Notes under the pieces: model-generated
Told to the model about the DNA's origin: nothing
What the model saw: only the letters and a program-made list of their open reading frames with translations
Database searches by the model: none
Part shown: positions 43,009 to 52,097 of the stretch, one piece after another
Position numbering within the stretch: the stretch's first letter is position 1
Layout: the number at the start of each line of letters is the position of its first letter
From: Nitrococcus mobilis Nb-231
GTDB lineage: Bacteria; Pseudomonadota; Gammaproteobacteria; Nitrococcales; Nitrococcaceae
NCBI RefSeq assembly: GCF_000153205.1
Contig: NZ_CH672427.1
Span: 1,477,462-1,536,968, forward strand
Direction of reading: 5' to 3'
Length of the DNA stretch: 59,507 bases
Position numbers and translations under genes: made by a program

Positions 43009-43530
43009 TTAGCGCTCGATCAAAACCCGGGTCCGCACCGATACGGCCTCGAACAGCTCGACAACATCCGCGTTACCCATGCGAATACAACCTTTGGAGG
43101 CAGGCAAGCCAAGGGGCACGTTAGCCGGTGCACCATGGATGTAGATGAAACGACGCATGCTATCCACCGACCCCAAGCGGTTGAAGCCCTGCTCTAGGCC
43201 ACTGAGCCAGAGAATGCGAGTCAGTATCCAATCGCGACCCGGATAGCGGTTTGCCAGCGCTGGCGAATAAATCTCACCCGTTGGCCGGCGACCGACGAAA
43301 ACGGCTCCCAGAGGTTGATTGGCGCCGATACGAGCACGGATCACATGCCAACCGCGGGGCGTACAACCGCTGCCCATCTGCTCCCCCACCCCATTGCGGC
43401 CACTTGAAACGAGGTAGCTGCTCAGCAGCCGGTTCGCCTGGTATAGGTGAAGTCGCTGGGTCCCGAGTTCGATGAGGACCCAGCGTGCAGCACCCTCAGA
43501 ATCCGGCTCGCTCCGCCTCTGTCCAATCAC
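43009..43530 (-). CDS. L,D-transpeptidase (YkuD domain)
   Basis: This 173-residue protein has the YkuD catalytic motif FIYIHGAPANVPLG then SKGCIRMGNADVVELF, with histidine and cysteine in the usual positions. The strand WVLIELGTQRLHLYQ near the start is typical of the fold. Such enzymes form 3-3 peptidoglycan crosslinks or attach lipoproteins in the periplasm. No clear signal peptide is visible, which is unusual; the N-terminus may be mispredicted or secretion may use another route. It starts with GTG and overlaps the CYTH gene by 35 bp. Confidence 0.88.
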   Translation of the reverse strand: MIGQRRSEPDSEGAARWVLIELGTQRLHLYQANRLLSSYLVSSGRNGVGEQMGSGCTPRGWHVIRARIGANQPLGAVFVGRRPTGEIYSPALANRYPGRDWILTRILWLSGLEQGFNRLGSVDSMRRFIYIHGAPANVPLGLPASKGCIRMGNADVVELFEAVSVRTRVLIER

Positions 43531-43987
43531 GATATGGATAGTCCACCAAGTTGACGTTGTAATAGCGCAGCCGATCCGATACCTCGTGGCCAGCCCAGAC
43601 AGGAACCGTGAAGCGCTCCTGTGGATCCGTAAGTTCTATCTCCGCGACGACCAACCCCGCATTCTCGCCCTGGAAGCAGTCCACCTCCCAAACGTGCGCA
43701 CCTACGCGAACACGGTAGCGGATCTTTTCAATCAACGGCTTGCGACAGAGCTCAGCAAGCATTTCCGTAGCGTCCCGAGCCGGGATCGGGTAATCGTATT
43801 CGCGCCGGGAGATCGTCATCGTGCCGCTTTTAATATTGAGCCAGGCCTGCTCGCCGGCTAAGCGCACGCGTACACTGGAGGTGCTGCAACCAATGAGATA
43901 GCCCTGACGGTAAGTCGTGCCGGCATCGGCGTCACGCTGCCAGTCATCGGCGATCACCAAAAATTTGCGCTCGATCTCAGTAGCCAC
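43496..43987 (-). CDS. CYTH-domain protein (inorganic triphosphatase family)
   Basis: This 163-residue protein is a single CYTH/triphosphate tunnel domain. It has the EIERKFLV signature near the start, then YRQGYLIG, SVRVRLAGEQAWLNIKSG, SRREYDYPIP, KIRYRVRVGAHVWEVDCF and AEIELTD. The chain of Glu, Lys and Arg residues that line the tunnel is complete. Bacterial members hydrolyse tripolyphosphate or thiamine triphosphate. The GTG start is fixed by an AAGGAG site; the longer frame upstream lacks homology. It is transcribed with an L,D-transpeptidase gene that overlaps its 3' end. Confidence 0.88.
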   Translation of the reverse strand: MATEIERKFLVIADDWQRDADAGTTYRQGYLIGCSTSSVRVRLAGEQAWLNIKSGTMTISRREYDYPIPARDATEMLAELCRKPLIEKIRYRVRVGAHVWEVDCFQGENAGLVVAEIELTDPQERFTVPVWAGHEVSDRLRYYNVNLVDYPYRDWTEAERAGF

Positions 43988-44195
43988 CGAAAGGCTCCTT
44001 ACAACCCGAGTATGAACCGCTACCATTCTAACCGGAACACTCGGCAACGCAGCCCGCGACCTTTGACGCGACCAAATCACTGCGGTGCGCGTCCGGCCAA
44101 TCAAATGCGCCACTATCGGTGGCAGTCGACTCAGGCTATTGTTGTGAATGCCGCACAAAACCACACTCGAGCTCGATCCAAGACTGCAATAAATC

Positions 44196-44858
44196 ATGGA
44201 ACCGGCTGACTGGATCGACATCTCCGTACCCATCCATGACGCAATGCTGCGCTGGCCAGGTGATCCGGCCGTGCAAGTGCAGCGAACACACACCATCGAA
44301 CACGGTGACGAAGTTAACCTGACGCAGCTGTCGATGAGCGCCCACACCGGCACGCACATGGACGCACCGTTGCACTACCTGCCGGGCACCGCCAGCATGG
44401 ATGCGTTGCCCTTTACGGCAATCATCGGGCCGGCGCGGGTGCTGACCGTGGCAGCGCCGGGTCCGATCTCGCAGCACATGCTCGAATCAGCCGGTATCCA
44501 AGTTGGGGAGCGGGTGTTGCTCAAGACCCGCAATTCGGATCACTCCTGGTCCAAACGCGCGTTCAACCCTCGGTTCACGGCCTTGAGCCTGGAGGCGGCA
44601 CGCTGGCTCGCCAGGCAGCGGATACGCCTGCTCGGCATTGATTATTTGTCGGTGGGGCCCGGCAACGAAGAAGGTGCCGAAGTGCACCGTGCGCTGCTGG
44701 GTGCGGGAATATGGATCATCGAAGGCCTCGACTTGTCGGCGGTCAAATCCGGTCCATACGAACTCATTTGCCTGCCGCTGCGCCTTGCCGGCGCAGAAGG
44801 CGCTCCGGCCCGGGCACTGTTGCGGCCGCTAGCGACTCAGGAGGGCGCCGAACGCTGA
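44196..44858 (+). CDS. Cyclase/kynurenine-formamidase-like metal hydrolase
   Basis: This 220-residue protein matches the cyclase (PF04199-type) family. It has DISVPIHDAMLRWPGDP at the start, the metal motif SAHTGTHMDAPLHY near residue 48 and LLGIDYLSVGPGNEEGAEVHRALL near residue 145. A C-terminal YELICLPLRLAGAEGAPARALLRP, as in KynB, closes it. The family hydrolyses amides or lactones, N-formylkynurenine among them, using zinc or manganese. No tryptophan-degradation genes adjoin it, so the substrate is open. It is divergent from the CYTH operon. Confidence 0.85.
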   Translation: MEPADWIDISVPIHDAMLRWPGDPAVQVQRTHTIEHGDEVNLTQLSMSAHTGTHMDAPLHYLPGTASMDALPFTAIIGPARVLTVAAPGPISQHMLESAGIQVGERVLLKTRNSDHSWSKRAFNPRFTALSLEAARWLARQRIRLLGIDYLSVGPGNEEGAEVHRALLGAGIWIIEGLDLSAVKSGPYELICLPLRLAGAEGAPARALLRPLATQEGAER

Positions 44859-45161
44859 CTGTGCGGGCCTTATCCGAATCTAAAGCGGCCTACTGCTAAT
44901 GTAAAAAGTAACCGGCTGCACCGCTTTGGCCACAGGAGCACAATGAACGCGGCGCGTTTACAGCAATACCCGTGTGCTCTACCACTGGGGAAATTATGCA
45001 GCCATGGCCAAGTTATGTGAGACGGTTGCTTACCACAGTTGATATCATGCAGCCGTGCTCGCGTGCCCTGCCCATGCAGGAGAACACTTGACCAGACAAT
45101 CCCCCGGAGCTCGGGGATCAAATGACCGGAAAATTTCAATAAACGAGGGAGTTGCTTGCCG
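44859..45161. other. Intergenic stretch, no gene seen
   Basis: About 300 bp without a recognisable gene or terminator. It carries the upstream region of gpmA, whose ribosome site is GAGGGA. Confidence 0.4.
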
Positions 45162-45860
45162 ATGAAGAGGCTCGTCCTGCTCAGGCACGGCCAGAGTAGC
45201 TGGAATCTTGAGAACCGATTCACAGGCTGGCAAGATGTCGATTTGAGCGATCAAGGTCGAGAGGAAGCGTACGCGGCTGGACAACTGCTTGCCCAGCACG
45301 ATTTTCGCTTTGATTGGGTCTACACCTCGGTGCAGAAGCGGGCGATTCGCACGACTTGGATCACGCTTGACGCGCTGGATCAGATGTGGGCTCCGATCAC
45401 TAACGATTGGCGCCTCAATGAACGTCATTATGGCGCGCTCACCGGCTTGGACAAAGCCGAGACCGCCCAAAAATACGGCAGCGAACAGGTGCATGTTTGG
45501 CGGCGCAGCTATGCCACGCCCCCGCCACCCATGTCCGGGGATGACCCGCGCCACCCCCGGTTCGATCCACGCTATGCCGGACTGCGCCCGGAGTGGTTAC
45601 CTGCTACCGAATCGCTGAAAGACACCCTAGAGAGGGTGATGCCTTACTGGAAATCCAAAATTATACCGCGGCTACACGATAACAATACCCTACTTATCTC
45701 CGCCCACGGCAACAGCCTACGCGCCCTGATTAAGCACCTGAATGCGATCAGCGACGAGGCAATCACCAGCCTGGAGATCCCCACCGGCGAGCCGCTCATC
45801 TACGAGCTGGAGGATGACCTGACGGTAGTTCAAAGCTATTACTTGCGGGAGGGCGTGTGA
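45162..45860 (+). CDS. gpmA: 2,3-bisphosphoglycerate-dependent phosphoglycerate mutase
   Basis: This 232-residue glycolytic enzyme interconverts 3- and 2-phosphoglycerate in the cytoplasm. The catalytic histidine is in [24 protein letters not shown] (residues 4-27), and the active-site segment is [14 protein letters not shown] near residue 85. The second histidine is in [17 protein letters not shown] near residue 180. Length is slightly shorter than E. coli GpmA. The ATG is preferred over a TTG two codons earlier. It is not in an obvious operon. Confidence 0.95.
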   Translation: MKRLVLLRHGQSSWNLENRFTGWQDVDLSDQGREEAYAAGQLLAQHDFRFDWVYTSVQKRAIRTTWITLDALDQMWAPITNDWRLNERHYGALTGLDKAETAQKYGSEQVHVWRRSYATPPPPMSGDDPRHPRFDPRYAGLRPEWLPATESLKDTLERVMPYWKSKIIPRLHDNNTLLISAHGNSLRALIKHLNAISDEAITSLEIPTGEPLIYELEDDLTVVQSYYLREGV

Positions 45861-45953
45861 TGGACGAGCGCAGCGCCTTACAGCATGCAGCCCGCTTGAC
45901 CCCACCGCAGGGGCCAACTAATTTCAATTTGAATTTGGCCCGGTATAACAACC

Positions 45954-46685
45954 ATGACTGAAAATCGCCGCATTGCCGTCATCACGGGCGCCAACCGCGG
46001 GCTTGGCTTCGAGACCGCACGGCAATTAGCGCGTCGCGGCTACAAAGCTGTGCTCACCAGCCGCGATGCCGTACAAGGAAAAGCGGCAGCCGACAAGCTT
46101 CAGGGTGAAGCTCTGGACGTTGGCTACCATCCGCTCGATGTCACCCGCGCCGATAGCGTGCAACGTCTTGCCGGGTTCCTGGATAATGCCTTCGGCCGGC
46201 TCGACGTGTTGGTCAACAACGCCGGCATTTTCCCCGAGCAGGCGAGCGCCCACGGTGCTCACAGCGCACCGAACGTATTCGAAATGCCCTTGGAGTCGCT
46301 GCATGAAAACCTGCAAACCAATGCCTTTGGAGCGTTGCGCCTAATCCAAACGATCGTGCCGCTGATGCGTCGCCACGGCTACGGGCGTATCGTCAACATT
46401 TCCTCGGGCTATGGCCAGCTCGCTCATATGGCGCATGGGTTTCCGGCTTACCGAATGTCCAAAGCGATGCTCAACGTAATCACCTGCTTAGTTGCCGCAG
46501 AGTTCGAAGAGGAGAACATCAAGATCAACTCAGTGGATCCCGGTTGGGTGCGAACCCGTATGGGCGGCACGCAGGCTACCTACAGCGCGGCCGAGGCGGC
46601 TGAATGGGTGATCGAGGCAGCAACGCTACCCGATGCGGGACCGAGCGGTGTATTCCTAAAGCGTGGCCAGCCCATCGAGTGGTAA
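45954..46685 (+). CDS. Short-chain dehydrogenase/reductase
   Basis: This 243-residue protein has the SDR NAD(P)-binding motif TGANRGLGFETARQLA at the N-terminus, NNAGIF near residue 85, the catalytic serine in NISSGYGQ and the YRMSK catalytic pair near residue 166. The TGANRGLG wording and the GWVRTRMGG segment are those of carbonyl-reductase-like SDRs of the classical type. The substrate is unknown. A DUF1499 protein gene starts 19 bp downstream, so the pair is probably co-transcribed. Confidence 0.9.
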   Translation: MTENRRIAVITGANRGLGFETARQLARRGYKAVLTSRDAVQGKAAADKLQGEALDVGYHPLDVTRADSVQRLAGFLDNAFGRLDVLVNNAGIFPEQASAHGAHSAPNVFEMPLESLHENLQTNAFGALRLIQTIVPLMRRHGYGRIVNISSGYGQLAHMAHGFPAYRMSKAMLNVITCLVAAEFEEENIKINSVDPGWVRTRMGGTQATYSAAEAAEWVIEAATLPDAGPSGVFLKRGQPIEW

Positions 46686-46704
46686 CAAAAGCCCTTGGCA
46701 AACG

Positions 46705-47178
46705 ATGCAGCATCTGATCCAGTTGCTATTGGCCCTTCTTTTAGTCGGGGTGATCGCAGCGCTCGCGGTCATTGCTTACAACCACCCACCGCTGACCTCG
46801 AGTCCTGGACTGTTGACGCGGCTTAGCACCTATCTCACTCGCCACGTCGCCCAGACCGAGCCCATGTCGGCCTATCCGGAACGGCGGCTACACGTTTACC
46901 GCCGCCCGGCCCAAGCCGTGCTCGAAGCCGCCGTTGCGGCGGCGCGCGCCAACGACTGGCAAATCCAGAGCATCGACTCGAAACATCACCACCTGCATGC
47001 GGTAGCGGTTACGCCGCTATGGCGTTTTAAAGACGATGTCGAGGTCTGGGTAAAGACGACCGAAGACGGTGGCAGCGCGTTGTATCTGCGCTCGGCGTCC
47101 CGGGTCGGGATCGCGGATTTTGGGGCGAACACAGCGCGTCTCGTGCACTTTCGCCAGCAAATCGAGCAACGGCTTTGA
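46705..47178 (+). CDS. DUF1499-family membrane-anchored protein
   Basis: This 157-residue protein has one N-terminal hydrophobic helix (residues 3-26), then a periplasmic or cytosolic DUF1499 domain: SAYPERRLHVYRRPAQAVLEAA, WQIQSIDSKHHHLHAVAVTPLWRFKDDVEVWV, and SALYLRSASRVGIADFGANTARL near the end. That closing segment is the family mark. No biochemical function is established. The frame reaches back into the SDR gene, but the ATG at 46705 is the plausible start. Confidence 0.85.
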   Translation: MQHLIQLLLALLLVGVIAALAVIAYNHPPLTSSPGLLTRLSTYLTRHVAQTEPMSAYPERRLHVYRRPAQAVLEAAVAAARANDWQIQSIDSKHHHLHAVAVTPLWRFKDDVEVWVKTTEDGGSALYLRSASRVGIADFGANTARLVHFRQQIEQRL

Positions 47179-47398
47179 CTCCCTACCACAGCTTGTGCAG
47201 GCCTTGCGAACCGTATTGCGAAAACGCGCTGCGGCCCGCCTTCACAGAAACGTTGCCCTGATCCCAAAGTGGTTCCAAGCAGCGCCATTAAGCCAACGGT
47301 AGGTCTGTTATACTGAGTTGTGCCGATCGGCCCCTGAGCCACCCAGTGCAGCGCCACCCAACCTACTGCGCACGATTTTCGTGATTCGAGAGCTAGCC

Positions 47399-49366
47399 AT
47401 GAGCGCGGATGCCCCGATTCTCAGACAATCTACGGCGCGCGATCTCCAGCACAGCAATATGGCGCACTACCAACATTGGCTCGAGGCGCGCGGCCATGGG
47501 CCCTTCCAAGATTATCAAGCGCTACACCAGTGGTCCGTGCGCCACCTCGAAACCTTCTGGGAAAGTATCTGGGAGCATACCGGCGTCATCGCCAGCCAAC
47601 GCCACAGCCAGGTGCTTGGCAAGCGCGGCATGCCCGGAGCCGAGTGGTTCCCTGGAGCGCAGCTGAATTTCGCCGAAAATCTGTTGCGCGAGGCGCTGCA
47701 TGGCGACCCCGACAAACCCGCGATCACGGCGGTATCCGAATCCCGGCCTCGCCGGCAACTAAATTATGGCGAGCTGTATGACGCGGTCGGCGCCTGGCAA
47801 GGCTTTCTACTGCAACAAGGCGTGCGGCCAGGGGATCGGGTCGCGGGCATCGTTGCCAACACCCCCGAGGCGTTGATCGCCATGCTGGCCACCACCAGCA
47901 TCGGCGCAGTCTGGTCGTCGGTCTCACCGGAGTTCGGAGTCAACGGCATTCTGGATCGCTTCGGGCAGATCGAGCCGAAACTCCTAGTGGCCGACAACGG
48001 CTATCGTTACGCTGGCAAGTCCTTCACCCGCGTGGATCAGGTGCGGACTCTGCAACGGCGAATGGCCTCGGTCGAAACGGTGGTGTTGATCGACAACCTA
48101 CCCGATGCGCCTTGCCCGAAAGAATCGAAACACGTGCGCTGGGAGAATGCCTTGGCCGCGGGCCGCGGTCATCGTCTCACCTTTGCGCAGTTGCCCTTCG
48201 ATCATCCACTCTACATCCTCTATTCCTCGGGCACCACCGGGGTGCCGAAGTGCCTCGTCCATGGCGCCGGCGGGATCTTGCTGCAACACAGCAAGGAGCT
48301 GTTGCTGCAGGGTGACATTGGACCGCGTGACCGGTTTTTCTATTACACAACCACAGGCTGGATGATGTGGAACTGGCTTGTCTCCGGGCTGCTAACCGGG
48401 GCGGAGCTGCTTCTCTTCGACGGCTCGCCGAGCGATCCCAGCTTGGATGTTCTTTGGACGCTCGCCGAGCGCGAGCGAATCACCCATTTCGGCACCAGCG
48501 CCAAGTTCCTGGGCAGTTGCCGCAATGCCGAGCTGAGGCCCGGTCAGACGCACGATCTCGAGCGGCTCCGAGTCATCTTCTCCACCGGTTCGCCGCTGCT
48601 GCCCGAGGATTTCGATTACGTCTACCAAGCGATCAAGGCCGATGTGCTGCTCGGCTCGATTTCCGGCGGAACCGATATCGTCTCTTGTTTCGTGGGCGTC
48701 AGCCCGACCCTGCCGGTTCGCCGTGGCGAGATCCAATGCAAGATGCTGGGCATGGACGTCAAGGCTTTCGATCCGGCCGGCCACGAGATAGTAGGGGAAC
48801 CCGGCGAACTCGTATGCACCCAACCGGCGCCCAGCATGCCGGTCAAATTCTGGAATGATCCCAGCATGGTTCGCTATCGCAGCGCCTACTTCGCGATCTA
48901 CCCAGGGGTCTGGGCCCAGGGTGATTACATCACCTTCTATCCGCACGGCGGCTCGACGATCCATGGCCGCTGCGATGCCACGCTCAACCCAGGCGGCGTG
49001 CGTATCGGAACCGCAGAAATTTATCGGCCGGTGGAGACAATCTCGGAAATCGCCGATAGCCTCGCCGTAGGACAACCCTGGCAGGGCGACGTACGCGTGG
49101 TCTTGATGGTCGTACTCAATGAAGGCCACGCGCTCAGCGACGAGCTCAGGCACAGGATACGCCAACGCATCCGCGAACAGGCCAGTCCGCGGCATGTACC
49201 GGCGAAAATCATTCAACTCGACGAGATCCCCTATACTCGCAGCGGCAAAAAAGTCGAGCTCGCCGTCGCCAAGCTGCTGCGCGGCGAGACAATCGCCAAT
49301 CGGGCGGCACTCGCCAACCCCGACTCGCTTGATAAGATAGCCGCCCGCGAAGAACTGTTTAAGTAA
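47399..49366 (+). CDS. Acetoacetyl-CoA synthetase
   Basis: This 655-residue AMP-forming ligase activates acetoacetate, often as part of ketone-body or PHB use. The ACS-like N-terminal region has FWESIWEHTGVI. The P-loop-like motif LYSSGTTGVPKCLVHG is near residue 280. GSISGGTDIVSCF and TLNPGGVRIGTAEIYR lie near residue 540, and the catalytic-lysine region YTRSGKKVELAVAKLLRG near residue 615. The SISGGTD and RIGTAEIYR wording distinguishes acetoacetyl-CoA from acetyl-CoA synthetases. The start ATG at 47399 follows a long upstream frame without homology. It stands alone. Confidence 0.92.
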   Translation: MSADAPILRQSTARDLQHSNMAHYQHWLEARGHGPFQDYQALHQWSVRHLETFWESIWEHTGVIASQRHSQVLGKRGMPGAEWFPGAQLNFAENLLREALHGDPDKPAITAVSESRPRRQLNYGELYDAVGAWQGFLLQQGVRPGDRVAGIVANTPEALIAMLATTSIGAVWSSVSPEFGVNGILDRFGQIEPKLLVADNGYRYAGKSFTRVDQVRTLQRRMASVETVVLIDNLPDAPCPKESKHVRWENALAAGRGHRLTFAQLPFDHPLYILYSSGTTGVPKCLVHGAGGILLQHSKELLLQGDIGPRDRFFYYTTTGWMMWNWLVSGLLTGAELLLFDGSPSDPSLDVLWTLAERERITHFGTSAKFLGSCRNAELRPGQTHDLERLRVIFSTGSPLLPEDFDYVYQAIKADVLLGSISGGTDIVSCFVGVSPTLPVRRGEIQCKMLGMDVKAFDPAGHEIVGEPGELVCTQPAPSMPVKFWNDPSMVRYRSAYFAIYPGVWAQGDYITFYPHGGSTIHGRCDATLNPGGVRIGTAEIYRPVETISEIADSLAVGQPWQGDVRVVLMVVLNEGHALSDELRHRIRQRIREQASPRHVPAKIIQLDEIPYTRSGKKVELAVAKLLRGETIANRAALANPDSLDKIAAREELFK

Positions 49367-49369
49367 CTA

Positions 49370-49431
49370 GGGCCTGTTGACGATCACCCGCGGCGTCGCG
49401 TGGCTGCCCAAAATGCGGACAGCCAAGGCGC
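49370..49431 (+). repeat. Partial copy of the 39.9-kb MITE-like element
   Basis: Starting three bases after the acetoacetyl-CoA synthetase stop, the sequence opens GGGCCTGTTGACGATCACCC. It matches the right end of the element at 39.9 kb, in inverted orientation, at about 56 of 62 positions through GCCAAGGCGC. No matching second end is visible, so it is a single truncated end. It is flanked on the outside by TA. Confidence 0.7.
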
Positions 49432-49487
49432 GAGCGGCTACGGCCCGACGACGGATCTAAGGCTTTAACCGAAAACGGAGGAGAAAC

Positions 49488-49976
49488 ATGACCGAGCTTA
49501 CCCATCTAAACACCCGGGGCGAGGCCCATATCGTCGACGTGGGTGCCAAAGAGCGTACCCACCGCATTGCCATCGCCGAAGGACAGATTCATATGGCGGC
49601 GGATACGCTGGCGAAGCTGCGCGCCGGAGACCTGCGCAAGGGGGACGCGCTCGGTACCGCCCGCGTTGCCGGAATCATGGCGGCGAAACGCACCTGGGAG
49701 CTGGTGCCGCTATGCCATCCCATTGCCCTTACCCACATCGACGTAGAGCTGAGCCTGCAAGAAGACCCACCCGCTGTCCGTTGCCAAGCGCGTACCGAAA
49801 CCGTCGAGCGCACCGGCGTGGAAATGGAGGCCATGACGGCCGTGCAAATCGCGCTGCTCACGATCTACGATATGTGCAAGGGCCTCGATCGCGGCATGAT
49901 CATCGGCGAGGTGCAGCTGTTGCATAAAAGCGGTGGGCGCTCCGGTACTTGGGAACGCCCCACCGCACCGGGCTAG
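49488..49976 (+). CDS. moaC: Cyclic pyranopterin monophosphate synthase MoaC
   Basis: This 162-residue enzyme acts with MoaA in the first step of molybdenum cofactor synthesis, rearranging the GTP-derived intermediate. Signatures are [30 protein letters not shown] (residues 56-85) and [29 protein letters not shown] (about residue 106), with the catalytic lysine in the last part. GGAGG stands before the ATG. moaA and other moa genes are not in the window. It converges with phhB. Confidence 0.95.
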   Translation: MTELTHLNTRGEAHIVDVGAKERTHRIAIAEGQIHMAADTLAKLRAGDLRKGDALGTARVAGIMAAKRTWELVPLCHPIALTHIDVELSLQEDPPAVRCQARTETVERTGVEMEAMTAVQIALLTIYDMCKGLDRGMIIGEVQLLHKSGGRSGTWERPTAPG

Positions 49977-49982
49977 CCGAAT

Positions 49983-50309
49983 TCAGTCCGGCTGGTCGAT
50001 TTTCGCGGCGACAATAAAGTCGTTCTCATGCAGGCCGTTGATCTTATGGGTCCAAAGCTCGATCTGCGCATGGCCCCACCCAAACCGGATCTCGGGATGG
50101 TGCGCTTCCTGTTCGGCCAGCCCACCCACTTTATTAACAAATGCAAGCGCTTGCACGAAATTTTTAAACTTATACTCGCGCTGGATGCGGCGCCCATCCT
50201 CGGATAGCTGCCAGCCGGGAATTTCACTGAGGTAGCGCTCGGCGTCCGCTCGGGACAGGGGATCGACGCCGCCCTTACAGGGTACACAGGTTTTGGCGGC
50301 CAAACTCAT
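49983..50309 (-). CDS. phhB: 4a-hydroxytetrahydrobiopterin dehydratase (pterin-4a-carbinolamine dehydratase)
   Basis: This 108-residue protein has the family features: an N-terminal CVPCKGGVDPLS segment, WQLSEDGRRIQREYKFKNF, and the catalytic histidines in EAHHPEIRFGWGHAQIELWTH (about residue 68). It recycles oxidised pterin for aromatic amino acid hydroxylases, or acts in pterin metabolism near molybdenum cofactor synthesis. No hydroxylase gene is nearby. Confidence 0.92.
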   Translation of the reverse strand: MSLAAKTCVPCKGGVDPLSRADAERYLSEIPGWQLSEDGRRIQREYKFKNFVQALAFVNKVGGLAEQEAHHPEIRFGWGHAQIELWTHKINGLHENDFIVAAKIDQPD

Positions 50310-50441
50310 AATAGGTATCTCCCTTGCAGAACCGGTGGAATGCGTCGGCCGGCGATTGCTTCACCCACCGCCGTCTTGTCTTGAGGTTAGGATTAAATCA
50401 TCGGATTTCAATAAGCCCCGGCATGAACCGGAGATGACCGA

Positions 50442-51245
50442 TCAGCGCTCCAGTTCTTCCCGTTTAGCTTGCTGCCAAGCGGACTCTAGCGTCTCAAGAT
50501 CGGCGCTTGTCGCGTCAATGTCGGCCTCGCACAGAATCGCTTCCAGCCGCCGGAAGCGCCGTTCGAACTTGGCGTTGGTGTGCCGCAAGGCCGCCTCGGC
50601 ATCCACCTGCAGGTGACGAGCGAGATTGGCGCAGGCGAACAGAACATCACCGAGCTCGTCCTCCAGCCGATCCTGCCCGGCCCCAGCATCAAGCTCGACC
50701 TCGAGCTCGGCGAGCTCCTCGTGAATCTTCTCCAGAACCGGTTGCGGTGCATCCCAATCGAACCCGACCCGGGCCGCACGCCGCTGCAGTTTGACCGCAC
50801 GCGGCAATGCCGGCAGCGCGCGCGCGACGCCATCCAGTGCACCCGGCGGCGCGGCCCCGTGCGTTTGCTTGGCGCGCCGCTCCTCGGCTTTGATCGTCTC
50901 CCAGCTCCGGTGCTGCTCCGCCGCATCCGGCCGTGCGGCGGTGCCGAACACGTGGGGATGGCGACGCACGATCTTAGCCGCGATCGCGGCCACGACTTTC
51001 TCGAAGTCAAAAGCACCACGCTCTTGCGCGAGTTGGGCATAGAAGACCACTTGAAACAGAAGATCTCCGAGTTCATCACACAGCTCCGTCAGATCGCCAG
51101 ATTCGATGCTCTGCGCGACCTCGTAGGCTTCCTCCAGCGTATGCGGCACAATGCTCTTGAAATCCTGCTCGAGATCCCAAGGACAGCCCGCAACAGGATC
51201 CCGCAGCCGTGCCATCAACGTAAGCAGTTGCTGCATATCGGCCAT
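50442..51245 (-). CDS. mazG: Nucleoside triphosphate pyrophosphohydrolase MazG
   Basis: This 267-residue house-cleaning enzyme hydrolyses NTPs and dNTPs to monophosphates and may lower (p)ppGpp effects. It has two MazG repeats. The first is LRDPVAGCPWDLEQDFKSIVPHTLEEAYEV with the metal-binding ELCDELGDLLFQVV (residues 14-70). The second has ELGDVLFACANLARHL near residue 200. Length matches E. coli MazG. It lies downstream of a GST gene on the same strand, 35 bp apart. Confidence 0.93.
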   Translation of the reverse strand: MADMQQLLTLMARLRDPVAGCPWDLEQDFKSIVPHTLEEAYEVAQSIESGDLTELCDELGDLLFQVVFYAQLAQERGAFDFEKVVAAIAAKIVRRHPHVFGTAARPDAAEQHRSWETIKAEERRAKQTHGAAPPGALDGVARALPALPRAVKLQRRAARVGFDWDAPQPVLEKIHEELAELEVELDAGAGQDRLEDELGDVLFACANLARHLQVDAEAALRHTNAKFERRFRRLEAILCEADIDATSADLETLESAWQQAKREELER

Positions 51246-51280
51246 ATCGTTTGCTCGTCCGACCAGCCAGCCGCCCGGTC

Positions 51281-51973
51281 TCAGTGGCGTTGGTATTGGC
51301 GCTCACCGAAGAGCACCTGCTTGGCCTCCTCGTCGAAACTCTTCTGCTCGCAATCGGCGAGCACGCTCAAGCCCCGCTCCACGGCCGGGCGCTGCACGAT
51401 GGTATCGAACCAACGCTTCAGATTCGGGTGCTCGATCAAATCCTGACCCTGCCGCTCGTAGGGGCGAATCCACGGAAACGCGGCGATATCGGCAATGCTG
51501 TACTCCGGCCCCGCTAAGAACGCCTCCTCCCCAAGTCGCTGGTCCAGCACCCGGTAGAGCCGTGTGGTCTCGTTGGTATAGCGGCTGATCGCATAATCGA
51601 TCCGCTCCGGGGCATACTGGCGAAAATGGTGCGCCTGGCCCAACATGGGTCCCAAATTGCCCATCTGAAACATCAGCCACTCGATGGCCCGATAACGCTC
51701 GCGTGACTGGCTCGGCAACAGTCGTCCGGCCTTTTCGGCCAAATAGATCAGGATCGCCCCAGACTCGAACAGAGAAAACGGTTCATCGCCGGGACCCTGC
51801 CGATCCACTATAGCCGGAATTTTGTTGTTGGGACTGATGCGCAGGAATTCTGCCTCGAACTGATCACCCTGGCCGATGTTCACCGGATGGATGCGGTAGT
51901 CCAAGGCCAATTCCTCGAGCGCGATGTGCACTTTATGGCCGTTCGGCGTGGACCAGCTATATACATCGATCAT
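51281..51973 (-). CDS. Glutathione S-transferase, YfcG/YghU-like
   Basis: This 230-residue GST has the thioredoxin-like N-terminus [21 protein letters not shown], in which the Thr-Pro-Asn turn replaces the usual catalytic Ser/Tyr as in disulfide-reducing YfcG. A binding loop [12 protein letters not shown] with cis-proline and the [18 protein letters not shown] segment follow. The helical C-terminal domain carries [16 protein letters not shown]. It probably reduces glutathione mixed disulfides. The ATG after GGAGCG is chosen; the longer frame lacks homology. It is divergent from ispG and precedes mazG. Confidence 0.9.
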   Translation of the reverse strand: MIDVYSWSTPNGHKVHIALEELALDYRIHPVNIGQGDQFEAEFLRISPNNKIPAIVDRQGPGDEPFSLFESGAILIYLAEKAGRLLPSQSRERYRAIEWLMFQMGNLGPMLGQAHHFRQYAPERIDYAISRYTNETTRLYRVLDQRLGEEAFLAGPEYSIADIAAFPWIRPYERQGQDLIEHPNLKRWFDTIVQRPAVERGLSVLADCEQKSFDEEAKQVLFGERQYQRH

Positions 51974-52097
51974 TAGTAACGCTCCTGCAAACCAGCGCGC
52001 CCCGGCGGCGCGCCGTCGTGAACCCAAACGCGGGATGGATTATCATAGTCCGGCGTTTTGCAACGCCCGCCAACCCAACTATGAGCCGGACAGCATT

